The notes under the pieces were generated by a model that had not been told where the DNA came from, ran no database searches, and saw only the letters and a program-made list of their open reading frames with translations. Shown in pieces: positions 27,494 to 35,048 of a DNA stretch of 64,000 nt. The position numbers and the translations under genes are program-made. The stretch lies in contig JAYODW010000013.1 of NCBI GenBank assembly GCA_038116745.1, positions 1 through 64,000 on the forward strand, in the 5' to 3' direction. Source of the DNA: JAYODW01 sp038116745 (GTDB taxonomy: Bacteria > Pseudomonadota > Gammaproteobacteria > Ga0077536). Numbering within the stretch: the stretch's first letter is position 1; the number at the start of each line of letters is the position of its first letter.

Positions 27494-27507
27494 TAAGGAG
27501 GTGAACC
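27494..27507 (+). promoter_or_regulatory. Near-perfect anti-SD complement in polyamine-operon leader
   Basis: TAAGGAGGTGAACC matches 13 of 14 positions of the complement of the bacterial 16S rRNA 3' end. No ATG, GTG or TTG lies at a normal 5-10-base spacing after it; the nearest ATG (27518) is 16 bases beyond GGAGG and opens a 36-codon leader frame. An internal GTG in this stretch gives only six codons before a stop. Confidence 0.6.
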
Positions 27508-27517
27508 AAGCCGTTTC

Positions 27518-27628
27518 ATGACCTCGGCCGGGTTCGGTATCAAGCCCGAACCGACTGGGCGCAGGGCTGTCTTCAGCGCTGCGATATCTAAGACCTTACT
27601 GGGTGGGGGACATAAAGATGTCTATTGA
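27518..27628 (+). CDS. Possible 36-codon leader ORF of the polyamine operon
   Basis: An ATG-started frame of 36 codons that follows a strong but distant Shine-Dalgarno sequence and ends 11 bases inside the next gene, overlapping the start of the SpeD paralogue. Seven-base-pair arms GGTTCGG/CCGAACC (27531-27552) form a hairpin inside it. The predicted peptide shows no domain or signal sequence. The arrangement would allow translational coupling or polyamine-dependent control of the operon, but real translation of this frame is unproven. Confidence 0.3.
   Translation: MTSAGFGIKPEPTGRRAVFSAAISKTLLGGGHKDVY
27531..27552 (+). other. Hairpin in polyamine-operon leader
   Basis: GGTTCGG, an 8-base loop and CCGAACC: a perfect 7-bp stem between the strong Shine-Dalgarno sequence and the start of the SpeD paralogue. 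No T-tract follows, so it is not an intrinsic terminator. Confidence 0.5.
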
Positions 27629-28016
27629 GCAACCTATCTGGGGGCAACACCTCATACTCGATCTTGCCGGCTGTCCGCGGCGCTGTCTTATTGATGCTGA
27701 GCACCTGCGTGCCTGGGTCAAAGAGCTCGTGGATACCATCCGCATGAAGGCTTACGGCGAACCTCAGATTGAGCACTTCGCGACGCACTCCTTCGACGCG
27801 GCCGGCTTCACTCTCCTGCAGCTGATCGAAACGTCAAATATCTGCGCGCACTTTGCTGAGAATCTCGGCCAGGTCTACATCGACATCTTCTCCTGCAAGT
27901 CGTTTGATAACGATGACGCGGTAGCTGTATGTCGAAAGTACTTCGAGCCGGAAGTCGTCGAAACGCATTTACTGGAACGAGGTAAGTTTCAGCCTGAACT
28001 TAAGAAGGCGAGCTGA
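27618..28016 (+). CDS. Diverged SpeD paralogue, possible pyruvoyl ornithine/arginine decarboxylase
   Basis: A 132-residue protein of the AdoMet decarboxylase (SpeD) fold. The three catalytic positions of bacterial SpeD are kept with exact spacing: Ser73 (pyruvoyl-forming), His78 (+5) and Cys93 (+20). The surroundings differ: the cleavage site reads ETS instead of AES, and the HTWPE block of canonical SpeD is HFAEN. By my ungapped alignment the Glu at its end, which I recall as contacting the AdoMet ribose, becomes Asn82. A canonical speD is two genes downstream. Known neofunctionalised SpeD paralogues decarboxylate ornithine or arginine, which would fit here. Start: ATG at 27618, after GGTGGGGGA. 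Confidence 0.78.
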   Translation: MSIEQPIWGQHLILDLAGCPRRCLIDAEHLRAWVKELVDTIRMKAYGEPQIEHFATHSFDAAGFTLLQLIETSNICAHFAENLGQVYIDIFSCKSFDNDDAVAVCRKYFEPEVVETHLLERGKFQPELKKAS

Positions 28017-28018
28017 CC

Positions 28019-28885
28019 GTGGCCGGTCAGTTCGTCGAAAGCCTGTACACGGGACAGGCTTTCCAGGGATTCAATTACAACGAACTCCTGTTCGAGGCTG
28101 AAACGGAATACCAGTCCATCCGGATCTTCGACGCGCCCAGACTCGGGCGCGTCCTGGTCCTGGACGGAATAGTGCAGACGACCGAAGCCGACGAGTTCAT
28201 CTACCACGAGATGCTCACCCACGTGCCCCTGATGTCGGCGGCTGAGCCGCGTCGGGTCATGATTGTGGGCGGAGGCGACGGCGGAACGCTGCGCGAGGTG
28301 CTCAAGCACCCGATCGAGCGGGTCGATCTGGTCGAGATAGACCAGGTCGTGATAGACAGCGCGCGCGAGTTCCTGCCGACGCTGAACGACCATGGACGCA
28401 GCTTTGATGACCCCCGGGTCAACATCGTCGTTCGGGATGCGTTCGCCTATATGAAGGAGCATACGGGGGAATATGACGCTATTCTGGTCGACTCTACCGA
28501 TCCGATAGGTATGGCCGAAGCGCTTTACTCGGAAGAGTTCTACCGTTTGTGTCGGGATTCACTGGCGCCGGGCGGGACACTGAGTGCGCAGGATGGGGTG
28601 GTTTTCTTTCAGCGGGACGAGGCAGCGGGAACCGTGGCGTCACTGCGTAAGCTGGGCTTGAGCGCCAGTGCTTATCTGGCTGCAGTGCCGACCTACTACG
28701 GGGGCTATATGACCTTCGGGTTCGGTGCCCGCGATGGAGCCAGTGTCACGCTCGATGAGAATGTGCTGGCTGACCGCCATGCCAGGCTTAAGGGCGCTAC
28801 CCGGCACTATTCGCCGGATGTCCATGCCGCGAGTTTTGTGCTGCCGCCCTGGATAAGAGCTGCGGTGGAGGGAGAAGCATCGTGA
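28019..28885 (+). CDS. speE: Spermidine synthase (polyamine aminopropyltransferase)
   Basis: A 288-residue aminopropyltransferase. It joins decarboxylated AdoMet to putrescine, giving spermidine. The Rossmann-type motif MIVGGGDGGTLREVLKH binds the nucleotide. The residues DSTDPIG and YYGGYMTFGF are typical, as is the N-terminal YQSIRIFD. It starts at a GTG two bases after the SpeD paralogue and overlaps the canonical speD start, so all three genes are translationally coupled. Confidence 0.94.
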   Translation: MAGQFVESLYTGQAFQGFNYNELLFEAETEYQSIRIFDAPRLGRVLVLDGIVQTTEADEFIYHEMLTHVPLMSAAEPRRVMIVGGGDGGTLREVLKHPIERVDLVEIDQVVIDSAREFLPTLNDHGRSFDDPRVNIVVRDAFAYMKEHTGEYDAILVDSTDPIGMAEALYSEEFYRLCRDSLAPGGTLSAQDGVVFFQRDEAAGTVASLRKLGLSASAYLAAVPTYYGGYMTFGFGARDGASVTLDENVLADRHARLKGATRHYSPDVHAASFVLPPWIRAAVEGEAS

Positions 28886-29292
28886 AAGAACTGCCCGACC
28901 ATTTCAAAACCGATCAGCGTGGTACTGCCTACGCAGGCGACCATATGCTGATCGAGCTGTGGGACGCACATAACCTGACGGACGCCGGACTGATCGAGCA
29001 GACGCTGACCAGGGCGGCGCGCGCGGCCGAGGCGACGGTGCTGCACGCTTACTATCATCCCTTCGGCGAGGGGCAGGGCGTGTCCGGCGTGACGGTGCTG
29101 GCCGAAAGCCACATCTCCATTCACACCTGGCCTGAGCGCGGTTATGCGGCGATCGACGTATTCATGTGTGGCGATTGCGACCCTAATCGCACGCTGCCTG
29201 AAATCGAGCGGGCGTTTATGCCGGGCCGCATAGAAACTCGTTTGTTCAAGCGAGGCGTGGTTTCGACGGAGCAGATTAAGAGCGTCGCCTGA
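28882..29292 (+). CDS. speD: S-adenosylmethionine decarboxylase proenzyme
   Basis: A 136-residue class 1b proenzyme. Self-cleavage before Ser76 in LAESHISIHTWPE makes the pyruvoyl group; His81 and Cys96 complete the catalytic set. The HTWPE block and FMCGDCDP segment match canonical SpeD, in contrast to the paralogue two genes upstream. It supplies decarboxylated AdoMet to SpeE. GTG start overlapping the speE stop. Confidence 0.95.
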   Translation: MKELPDHFKTDQRGTAYAGDHMLIELWDAHNLTDAGLIEQTLTRAARAAEATVLHAYYHPFGEGQGVSGVTVLAESHISIHTWPERGYAAIDVFMCGDCDPNRTLPEIERAFMPGRIETRLFKRGVVSTEQIKSVA

Positions 29293-29367
29293 GCCACGCT
29301 CAAGCGGGCGCGCGCTTCCGTGCGAAGATGGGCGCCCAGGCAGCTTGCCTATCAGCAGGTTTAAACC

Positions 29368-30255
29368 TTGAACGCCAGTCCGGACGCACTTGGCACCGAG
29401 GCGCGTAAGCAGCGTCATGAGATCGGTAAGCTGCAGCAGAGGCTGCGGCGGCAGGTCGGCCGTGCGATCGGGGATTTCGACATGATCTCCGAGGGCGACC
29501 GCGTCATGGTATGCCTGTCGGGTGGGAAAGATTCCTACACCATGCTGGAGATCCTGCTCGGGCTGCAGAAGCGCGCCCCCGTGCGGTTCGAGCTGATAGC
29601 AGTCCACCTGGACCAGAAGCAGCCGGGCTATCCGCCGGAGGTCATGCGCGACTACCTGGCGGAGCTCGAGATCGAGCACCACATCATCGAGCAGGATACC
29701 TACTCGGTGGTGAAACGCGTGGTACCGGAAGGGCGCACGCTGTGCGGCTTATGTTCGAGACTGCGGCGCGGTGTGCTCTATACCTTCGCCACCGAACACA
29801 GAATCACGCGGATTGCCTTGGGCCATCACCGTGACGACATCGTCGAGACCCTGTTCCTCAACCTGTTTTTCGGGTCGAAACTGAAAGCCATGCCGCCCAA
29901 GCTGTTGAGCGACGATGGCCGCCATATCGTGATCCGGCCGCTGGCGTATTGTCGCGAAACGGATATCGCGCGGTACGCGGATGCGCGCGCCTTTCCAATC
30001 ATTCCGTGCAACCTGTGTGGCAGCCAGGAAAATCTGCAGCGTGCGAAAATCAAGCAGATGCTGATGATGTGGGAGCGTGAGCAGCCGGGCCGTTCGGAAA
30101 ATATTTTCCGTGGGCTGCAGAACGTTGTGCCCTCGCATCTGGCTGACCCTGAGCTGTTTGATTTCGCTGCACTGGACAGTGAGGAAAAGGGCCGTAAGCA
30201 AAACGCCGATCGGGAACCCCTCGATTGGTTGAGAGGCACGCAGGCTGAGGACTGA
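29368..30255 (+). CDS. ttcA: tRNA 2-thiocytidine biosynthesis protein TtcA
   Basis: A 295-residue PP-loop ATPase that thiolates cytidine 32 in some tRNAs. The PP-loop SGGKDS is at residues 51-56, and the two iron-sulphur cysteine pairs are in LCGLC (about 125-128) and PCNLC (about 213-216). The frame opens with a TTG at 29368; the protein is about 16 residues shorter than E. coli TtcA, within the normal range. Convergent with rep, 19 bases apart. Confidence 0.92.
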   Translation: MNASPDALGTEARKQRHEIGKLQQRLRRQVGRAIGDFDMISEGDRVMVCLSGGKDSYTMLEILLGLQKRAPVRFELIAVHLDQKQPGYPPEVMRDYLAELEIEHHIIEQDTYSVVKRVVPEGRTLCGLCSRLRRGVLYTFATEHRITRIALGHHRDDIVETLFLNLFFGSKLKAMPPKLLSDDGRHIVIRPLAYCRETDIARYADARAFPIIPCNLCGSQENLQRAKIKQMLMMWEREQPGRSENIFRGLQNVVPSHLADPELFDFAALDSEEKGRKQNADREPLDWLRGTQAED

Positions 30256-30274
30256 GTGCGGGCGCAGATCGGTT

Positions 30275-32272
30275 TCAGGTTTTCAGCATCTGTTTCAGGC
30301 TGTCCAGAGTTCCGCGCCCGGTTGAGCGCCGCGCCTGCTCATCGACAGGCGCCCCATCCCAGACCAGTTCATCTCGCGGGAGTTCGTTCAGGAAACGGCT
30401 GGGTTCACAGGGTTCAATCTGGCCGAATCTTTTTCGTTCACGACAGAAGCTCAGGGTCAGCGTCTGTTTGGCGCGCGTGATGCCGACATAGGCGAGACGC
30501 CGCTCCTCCTCAACCTGATCCTGCTCGACGCTCGAGCGATGCGGCAACAGATTTTCCTCAAAGCCTGCGAGATAGACGTGCGTGTACTCCAGGCCCTTCG
30601 CCGCATGCAGGGTGGCGAGGGCCACGCCGTCGGTTTCGTTCTCGCTTTCCTGCCGCTCAGCAATGTCAAACAGTGTAAGCGCGGCGACGACATCGCTGAG
30701 ACCGCGACTCTCGTCTGCGGCGTGAATGCGTGCAACCCATTGCTGAAGCTCGCGCACGTTTTCCTGCCGGCGCGTCGCGGCCGCCTCGCCGTCGCTGCTC
30801 TGCGCAAGCCAGCTGTCATAGTCAACGTCGCGCAGCAGCGTTGCGAACACGTCCGGCGCCGGCTTGGTGAGGCTCATTTCATGCAGTGAGGTCAGCCAGG
30901 CGGCGAACTCGGAAACGCGTTTGTACACCTGCTGCGATACACGCTCTGAAAATGCCCGGCTCTGCGCCGTGGCCAGCAGACTTATCCCGATCTCGCTGGA
31001 TGTCTCGACCAGCTGTTTGACCGTCTGGGTGCCAATGGCCCTGCGTGGTGTGTTAACGATGCGCAGCAGCGCATTGTTGTCTTCCGGGTTCGCCAGCAGG
31101 CGCAGATAGGCAACGCAGTCGCGGATCTCGGCGTAGTCGAAAAACGACCGACCGCCGGAAAGCACGTAGCGGATTTCCCGCTCGCGGAATGCGTGTTCGA
31201 AAAGGCGTGCCTGGTGGTTGGAGCGGATCAGAACTGCAAAATCTGCAAACCCGCCTTTACCCAGCAGCCGGCGGTGCAGGATATCGTTCGCGATACGCTC
31301 AGTTTCATCATGCTCGGCGCTGCAGGAGAAAACCCGGATGCGGTCGCCGAAGCCGTGCGCCGACCAGAGCGTCTTCGGAAACGGGTGTGGATTATTCGCG
31401 ATGAGGGCGTTGGCCGCATTGAGGATGGTGCCGCTGCAGCGATAGTTCTGCTCCAGCTTGATGACTTTCAGATCTGGAAAATCTTTTGACAGCTGGGCGA
31501 TGTTTTCGGGACGTGCGCCCCGCCAGGCATAGATGGACTGGTCGTCGTCGCCGACGACCGTGAGACGCTGGCCCGGCTCTACCAGCAGGCGAATCAAAGC
31601 ATACTGGGACAGGTTGGTGTCCTGATACTCGTCGACCAGCAGATGCGTAACCTGACTTTGCCAGCGGCTGCGAACCTCCTCGTTTTCTTTGAGGATCTGC
31701 ACCGGCCCGCTGATCAGGTCGTCGAAATCGACCGCGTTGTAGGTCATCAGCGCTTCGCGATACGGGCCGTAGCAGCGCGCCGCGAGAGCCTCTGCTGCGG
31801 ACATTCCTTCAAGCGAGACCGTGCCGGGAGGAGTCAGGGCGTACTTCCAGGCGGAGATGGCAGCCTGCACCGCCGCGACCGCGATGTCCGTTCCCGGACT
31901 GTCGCGGCGCATGAGGTCGGCGAGCAGGGCAGCGCAATCGCCGGCGTCGAGGATGCTGAACCCGCGGCGATAGCCAAGCAAATCGTATTCAGCGCGGAGG
32001 ATCCGTAATCCAAGCGTATGAAAGGTCGAGATCCAGGGCCGGGCTTCCCGTTTCCCCAGGAGAGTGCTGACCCGGGAGCGCATTTCGCGTGCGGCTTTGT
32101 TAGTGAAGGTAATCGCGAAAACGCTTGGCGCGTCGATTTTCTGCGCGTCGATGAGGTAAGCAATCTTATTGGCGATGACGCCGGTTTTGCCGCTGCCTGC
32201 CCCGGCGAGAACGAGCACGGGGCCGTGGTGGAACTCGACCGCCTGGCGCTGTTGCGGATTCAGATGACGCAA
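30275..32272 (-). CDS. rep: ATP-dependent DNA helicase Rep
   Basis: A superfamily 1A 3'-5' helicase of about 665 residues (673 in E. coli Rep). Motifs in order: Q motif LNPQQRQAV, Walker A VLAGAGSGKT, motif II VDEYQDTNL, motif III VVGDDDQSIYAWRGA, and motif IV-VI segments including ATLHAAKGLEY and VGITRAKQTL. The start is uncertain: the family begins close to LNPQQRQAV, so I use the TTG at 32272, but a GTG at 32335 adds 21 residues. No clear Shine-Dalgarno sequence marks either. Works in restart of stalled replication forks. Confidence 0.9.
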   Translation of the reverse strand: MRHLNPQQRQAVEFHHGPVLVLAGAGSGKTGVIANKIAYLIDAQKIDAPSVFAITFTNKAAREMRSRVSTLLGKREARPWISTFHTLGLRILRAEYDLLGYRRGFSILDAGDCAALLADLMRRDSPGTDIAVAAVQAAISAWKYALTPPGTVSLEGMSAAEALAARCYGPYREALMTYNAVDFDDLISGPVQILKENEEVRSRWQSQVTHLLVDEYQDTNLSQYALIRLLVEPGQRLTVVGDDDQSIYAWRGARPENIAQLSKDFPDLKVIKLEQNYRCSGTILNAANALIANNPHPFPKTLWSAHGFGDRIRVFSCSAEHDETERIANDILHRRLLGKGGFADFAVLIRSNHQARLFEHAFREREIRYVLSGGRSFFDYAEIRDCVAYLRLLANPEDNNALLRIVNTPRRAIGTQTVKQLVETSSEIGISLLATAQSRAFSERVSQQVYKRVSEFAAWLTSLHEMSLTKPAPDVFATLLRDVDYDSWLAQSSDGEAAATRRQENVRELQQWVARIHAADESRGLSDVVAALTLFDIAERQESENETDGVALATLHAAKGLEYTHVYLAGFEENLLPHRSSVEQDQVEEERRLAYVGITRAKQTLTLSFCRERKRFGQIEPCEPSRFLNELPRDELVWDGAPVDEQARRSTGRGTLDSLKQMLKT

Positions 32273-32565
32273 GTGAAAAACAACTGATTGCCGGAAAAAA
32301 ACTGCCAGCTGGCGTCTGGTCAGTGTGCGGTGCACTCGTTGACGCGTGCGTCCAGGGCCGGCGGGCGGATTCTAATGAACCCGGATTGGGCTCGCTATCT
32401 TGACAGCAGGCTTTTCAGCGCAGCGGACGTTTCCCCTGCAGTCCGCAGGCTTCTCTCCTGTTCGACCGCTACAATGCGCACGCTTTATGAGCGGCTCCTG
32501 CGGCGCTGTCCGGGGGTCGCCGAGCGGCGAGGAAATTCCATACGGCCGGATACAGGAGTCGCTGA

Positions 32566-33060
32566 GTGCGGGTGCTCAGGGTGGCTATCATCGTTGCGTT
32601 GTTGTGCGGCGCTTTCGTGCTCGGTCGCTGGTCAAGTGAGCGCGTAGTGCTCGACCCGACCATAGACGTGGTAGTGGCGGAAGCGGCGCTGGAGTTCGAG
32701 GCGCGGCTCGATACCGGTGCTGTCGTCTCTTCGATTAATGCACGGAATATCCAGGTCATCGATGGTGAGGACGCGCCCTCAATTGACGACGTGGGAAGGC
32801 AGATCCGTTTTGAGCTGGTCAACGCCGAGGGAGAGAGTCGTGAGCTCACCGCGTCGGTCGCGCAGGTCCGCGGGATCCGCATGGCTGATTGCCGGGAAGT
32901 GCGCTATCACGTCTACCTGACAGTGGTGTACCGTGGCCAGGCTTTTCGCATCCTGACCAACCTGAACGACCGCTCGCAAGCAGCCGATAAACTGCTGCTC
33001 GGGCGAAACTGGCTGTCTCACGGATATGCAGTAGGCCCAGTAACCGAAGTTGAGATATGA
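32566..33060 (+). CDS. Retropepsin-like protease of the RimB/zinc-protease family
   Basis: A 164-residue protein with one N-terminal membrane helix (residues 3-21) and a periplasmic domain of the family once called ATP-dependent zinc protease (PF05618), a retropepsin-like fold. The active-site triad motif is D49-T-G-A in ARLDTGAVVSSI. AGGAG sits 7 bases before the GTG start. It overlaps the next gene by ATGA. About 290 bases upstream, up to the rep start, hold only a possible -10 box TACAAT (32470-32475) and an inverted repeat GCGGAC/GTCCGC near 32422-32446. Confidence 0.8.
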   Translation: MRVLRVAIIVALLCGAFVLGRWSSERVVLDPTIDVVVAEAALEFEARLDTGAVVSSINARNIQVIDGEDAPSIDDVGRQIRFELVNAEGESRELTASVAQVRGIRMADCREVRYHVYLTVVYRGQAFRILTNLNDRSQAADKLLLGRNWLSHGYAVGPVTEVEI

Positions 33061-34250
33061 GCGAGCCAGTCAGTCAGCCAGGGTTTGAAATTACGCTCGG
33101 GCATTCCCGCCTGTTCGTGCTTGGAACGGCGCACGTGTCGCGCGCCAGCGCGGAGACCGTGCGTCAGGAGATCGCGTCCGGGCAGTACGACAGGATTGCT
33201 ATTGAGCTGTGCGAGAACCGTTTCCGCAGCATGGTCGATCCGGATGCGATCGGGCGCATGAATCTGTTCGAGGTGATCCGTTCGGGTAAAGCGCCGATGG
33301 TGTTGAGCATGCTCGCGCTCGGCGCGTTCCAGCAGCGGATAGCTGAGCAGTTCGGTATTGAGCCAGGTGCCGAAATGCGTGCGGCCATCGAGGGCGCGAA
33401 GGACAGATCTCTGTCATTGCATCTGATCGATCGGGATGTCGGCACCACGCTCAGACGCATTTACGCCAACGTGCCCTGGTACAAACGGTTCTATATCTTT
33501 TCAGGACTGTTCGCGAGCGTGGTCGTGAACGAGGACATTCCCGAAGAAGATATCGAGGCGCTCAAAGAGGGCGATCTGCTCGAGAGCACGTTTGCGCAGT
33601 TCGCCGACTCAGCAGGTCCGATCTATGGACCGCTGATCGATGAGCGAGATGAATATATGGCCGCGCGTTTGCTGGAGGTGGTGCCGGAAGAACCGACTCG
33701 TATTCTGGCAGTTGTCGGTGCTGGTCATTTGAAGGGGCTGCAGGCCTATCTCGAGCGCGGCTTCAGTGCGCGTGAAGCTCGTCTGGTCGAGCTGGATACG
33801 ACGCCCCCAACGCGGCGCTGGTGGCGCTTTATTCCCTGGTTGATCGTGGCGCTGGTTCTCGCGGGCTTTGCTATCGGGTTCACTCGAAGTCCCGATCTGG
33901 GGCTGCGTCTGGTGACGGAGTGGATTGTAATTAATGGTGGTCTGGCCGCGCTGGGTTGCGCCATCGCCGGCGGACATCCGATAACAATTGTCACCGGCTT
34001 TCTGGCCGCACCGCTGACTTCGCTCAATCCGACTGTTGGTGCGGGCATGGTGACGGCCCTGGTCGAGGCCTGGCTGCGCAAACCGACGGTTGCGGATTTT
34101 GCCGAGCTTCGCACAGCGACCACCCGGCTTGCGGGTTGGCGCCAGAACCGGGTTGCGCGCACGTTGTTGGTTTTTTTTCTGAGCACGCTGGGATCGGCGG
34201 TCGGTACTTATGTTGCCGGCTTTCGCATTTTTGACCAGCTCATGGGTTAG
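33057..34250 (+). CDS. TraB/PrgY-family membrane protein
   Basis: A 397-residue protein of the TraB/PrgY family. The N-terminal catalytic-like domain begins with LFVLGTAHVSRASAETVRQ, and YDRIAIELCENRF follows; the GxxH and conserved Glu/Arg residues are typical of the TIKI/EreA-like fold. From about residue 255 there are several membrane helices. PrgY of Enterococcus blocks self-sensing of a peptide pheromone, and eukaryotic relatives are proteases, but bacterial members like this are uncharacterised. It is translationally coupled to the retropepsin-like gene upstream, which hints at a joint envelope role. Confidence 0.82.
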   Translation: MSEPVSQPGFEITLGHSRLFVLGTAHVSRASAETVRQEIASGQYDRIAIELCENRFRSMVDPDAIGRMNLFEVIRSGKAPMVLSMLALGAFQQRIAEQFGIEPGAEMRAAIEGAKDRSLSLHLIDRDVGTTLRRIYANVPWYKRFYIFSGLFASVVVNEDIPEEDIEALKEGDLLESTFAQFADSAGPIYGPLIDERDEYMAARLLEVVPEEPTRILAVVGAGHLKGLQAYLERGFSAREARLVELDTTPPTRRWWRFIPWLIVALVLAGFAIGFTRSPDLGLRLVTEWIVINGGLAALGCAIAGGHPITIVTGFLAAPLTSLNPTVGAGMVTALVEAWLRKPTVADFAELRTATTRLAGWRQNRVARTLLVFFLSTLGSAVGTYVAGFRIFDQLMG

Positions 34251-34269
34251 CCAGGCCGGACTCGGCGCA

Positions 34270-34521
34270 GTGCCAGCAGGCCGTTCAGAACAGTGGCTGC
34301 GCCTGGCTCGACGGGAAGATATCGTCGCGCGGGCGCGGCGCGTGGCAATGGTGGTTGGCACTCTTCTGGTGATTATCAACTACGGTGATCGCCTGTGGCT
34401 GGGTGAGCTTTCGGCGAAGGACGTCTTCAAGATGCTGCTGACCTACTGTGTTCCTTACTGCGTCTCGACCTATGCGGCGGTCAGCGCGGTGCTGGCCGCG
34501 GATGAAGACGCCCGGGACTAG
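34270..34521 (+). CDS. NrtS-like small membrane protein
   Basis: A protein of about 83 residues with two membrane helices (VAMVVGTLLVIINYGDRL and LLTYCVPYCVSTYAAV). This pattern, RR-x-A-VVGT-x-N-GD followed by TYxVPYxVSTY, is what I recall for the NrtS family of small nitrate/nitrite transport proteins. The start is unclear: the frame is open from 34210, inside the TraB-like gene; the GTG at 34270 is the first start beyond it. It may be translated with the TraB-like gene. Function is assigned from the motif only. Confidence 0.5.
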   Translation: MPAGRSEQWLRLARREDIVARARRVAMVVGTLLVIINYGDRLWLGELSAKDVFKMLLTYCVPYCVSTYAAVSAVLAADEDARD

Positions 34522-34607
34522 CGCTGGCGGCGGGCGCACAGGGTATGCAAACCCGCGCAGGTGGTTTAGCTTCGTAGCCTGATCGAGTCCAGAGGCAGGT
34601 AGCCGGC

Positions 34608-34946
34608 ATGCCTTCTTATGAGTACGAATGTCCTGCCAACGGGCAGGTCCTGCAGGTCAGGCACTCCATCCATACCGTCATCCGGAACTGGGGAGAGCTG
34701 TGTTTTGCGACGCAGACGCCGATCGGCGAGACCGACTTTGAGGCGCCTGTGCGCAAGCGTCTTTCCGCGCCCGGCATTGCGATCCCCACCGGGAACTCGA
34801 GCCTGAAAAATGCCGGGTTCACCAAGCTGGTCAAGCGTGACGACGGCGTATACGAGAACGTCACCGCAACGGGTTCAGAGAGCCGCTACATGATCAAGGG
34901 CCGGCCTGAGACGCGACCACATCTGCATAAAAAGGTGGGTGACTGA
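34608..34946 (+). CDS. FmdB-like protein with degenerate zinc ribbon
   Basis: A 112-residue protein that begins MPSYEYECPANG, like the FmdB/CxxC regulatory-protein family. The zinc-ribbon cysteine pairs are not preserved: only two cysteines remain, one near the start and one in ELCFATQTP. The C-terminal part, including the KLVKRDDGVYENVTATGSESRY region, has no domain I know. It is a single gene between the NrtS-like frame and the groEL terminator. It may have lost zinc binding or belong to a separate family with a look-alike N-terminus. Confidence 0.55.
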   Translation: MPSYEYECPANGQVLQVRHSIHTVIRNWGELCFATQTPIGETDFEAPVRKRLSAPGIAIPTGNSSLKNAGFTKLVKRDDGVYENVTATGSESRYMIKGRPETRPHLHKKVGD

Positions 34947-34983
34947 GTCGCGCGCACGCATGGGCTTGCTCCGGCACCCGCGC

Positions 34984-35014
34984 AAAAAAAGAACCCCGCA
35001 CGGGGCGGGGTTCT
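34984..35014 (-). terminator. Intrinsic terminator of groESL
   Basis: On the minus strand: AGAACCCCGC, a short loop, GCGGGGTTCT, then a run of T. The stem is about ten base pairs and the T-tract (34984-34990) lies directly after it, 35 bases past the groEL stop. Confidence 0.88.
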
Positions 35015-35048
35015 TCAGGCTCCGAAGAGCGGTAGTCAGCGGGGCTGC

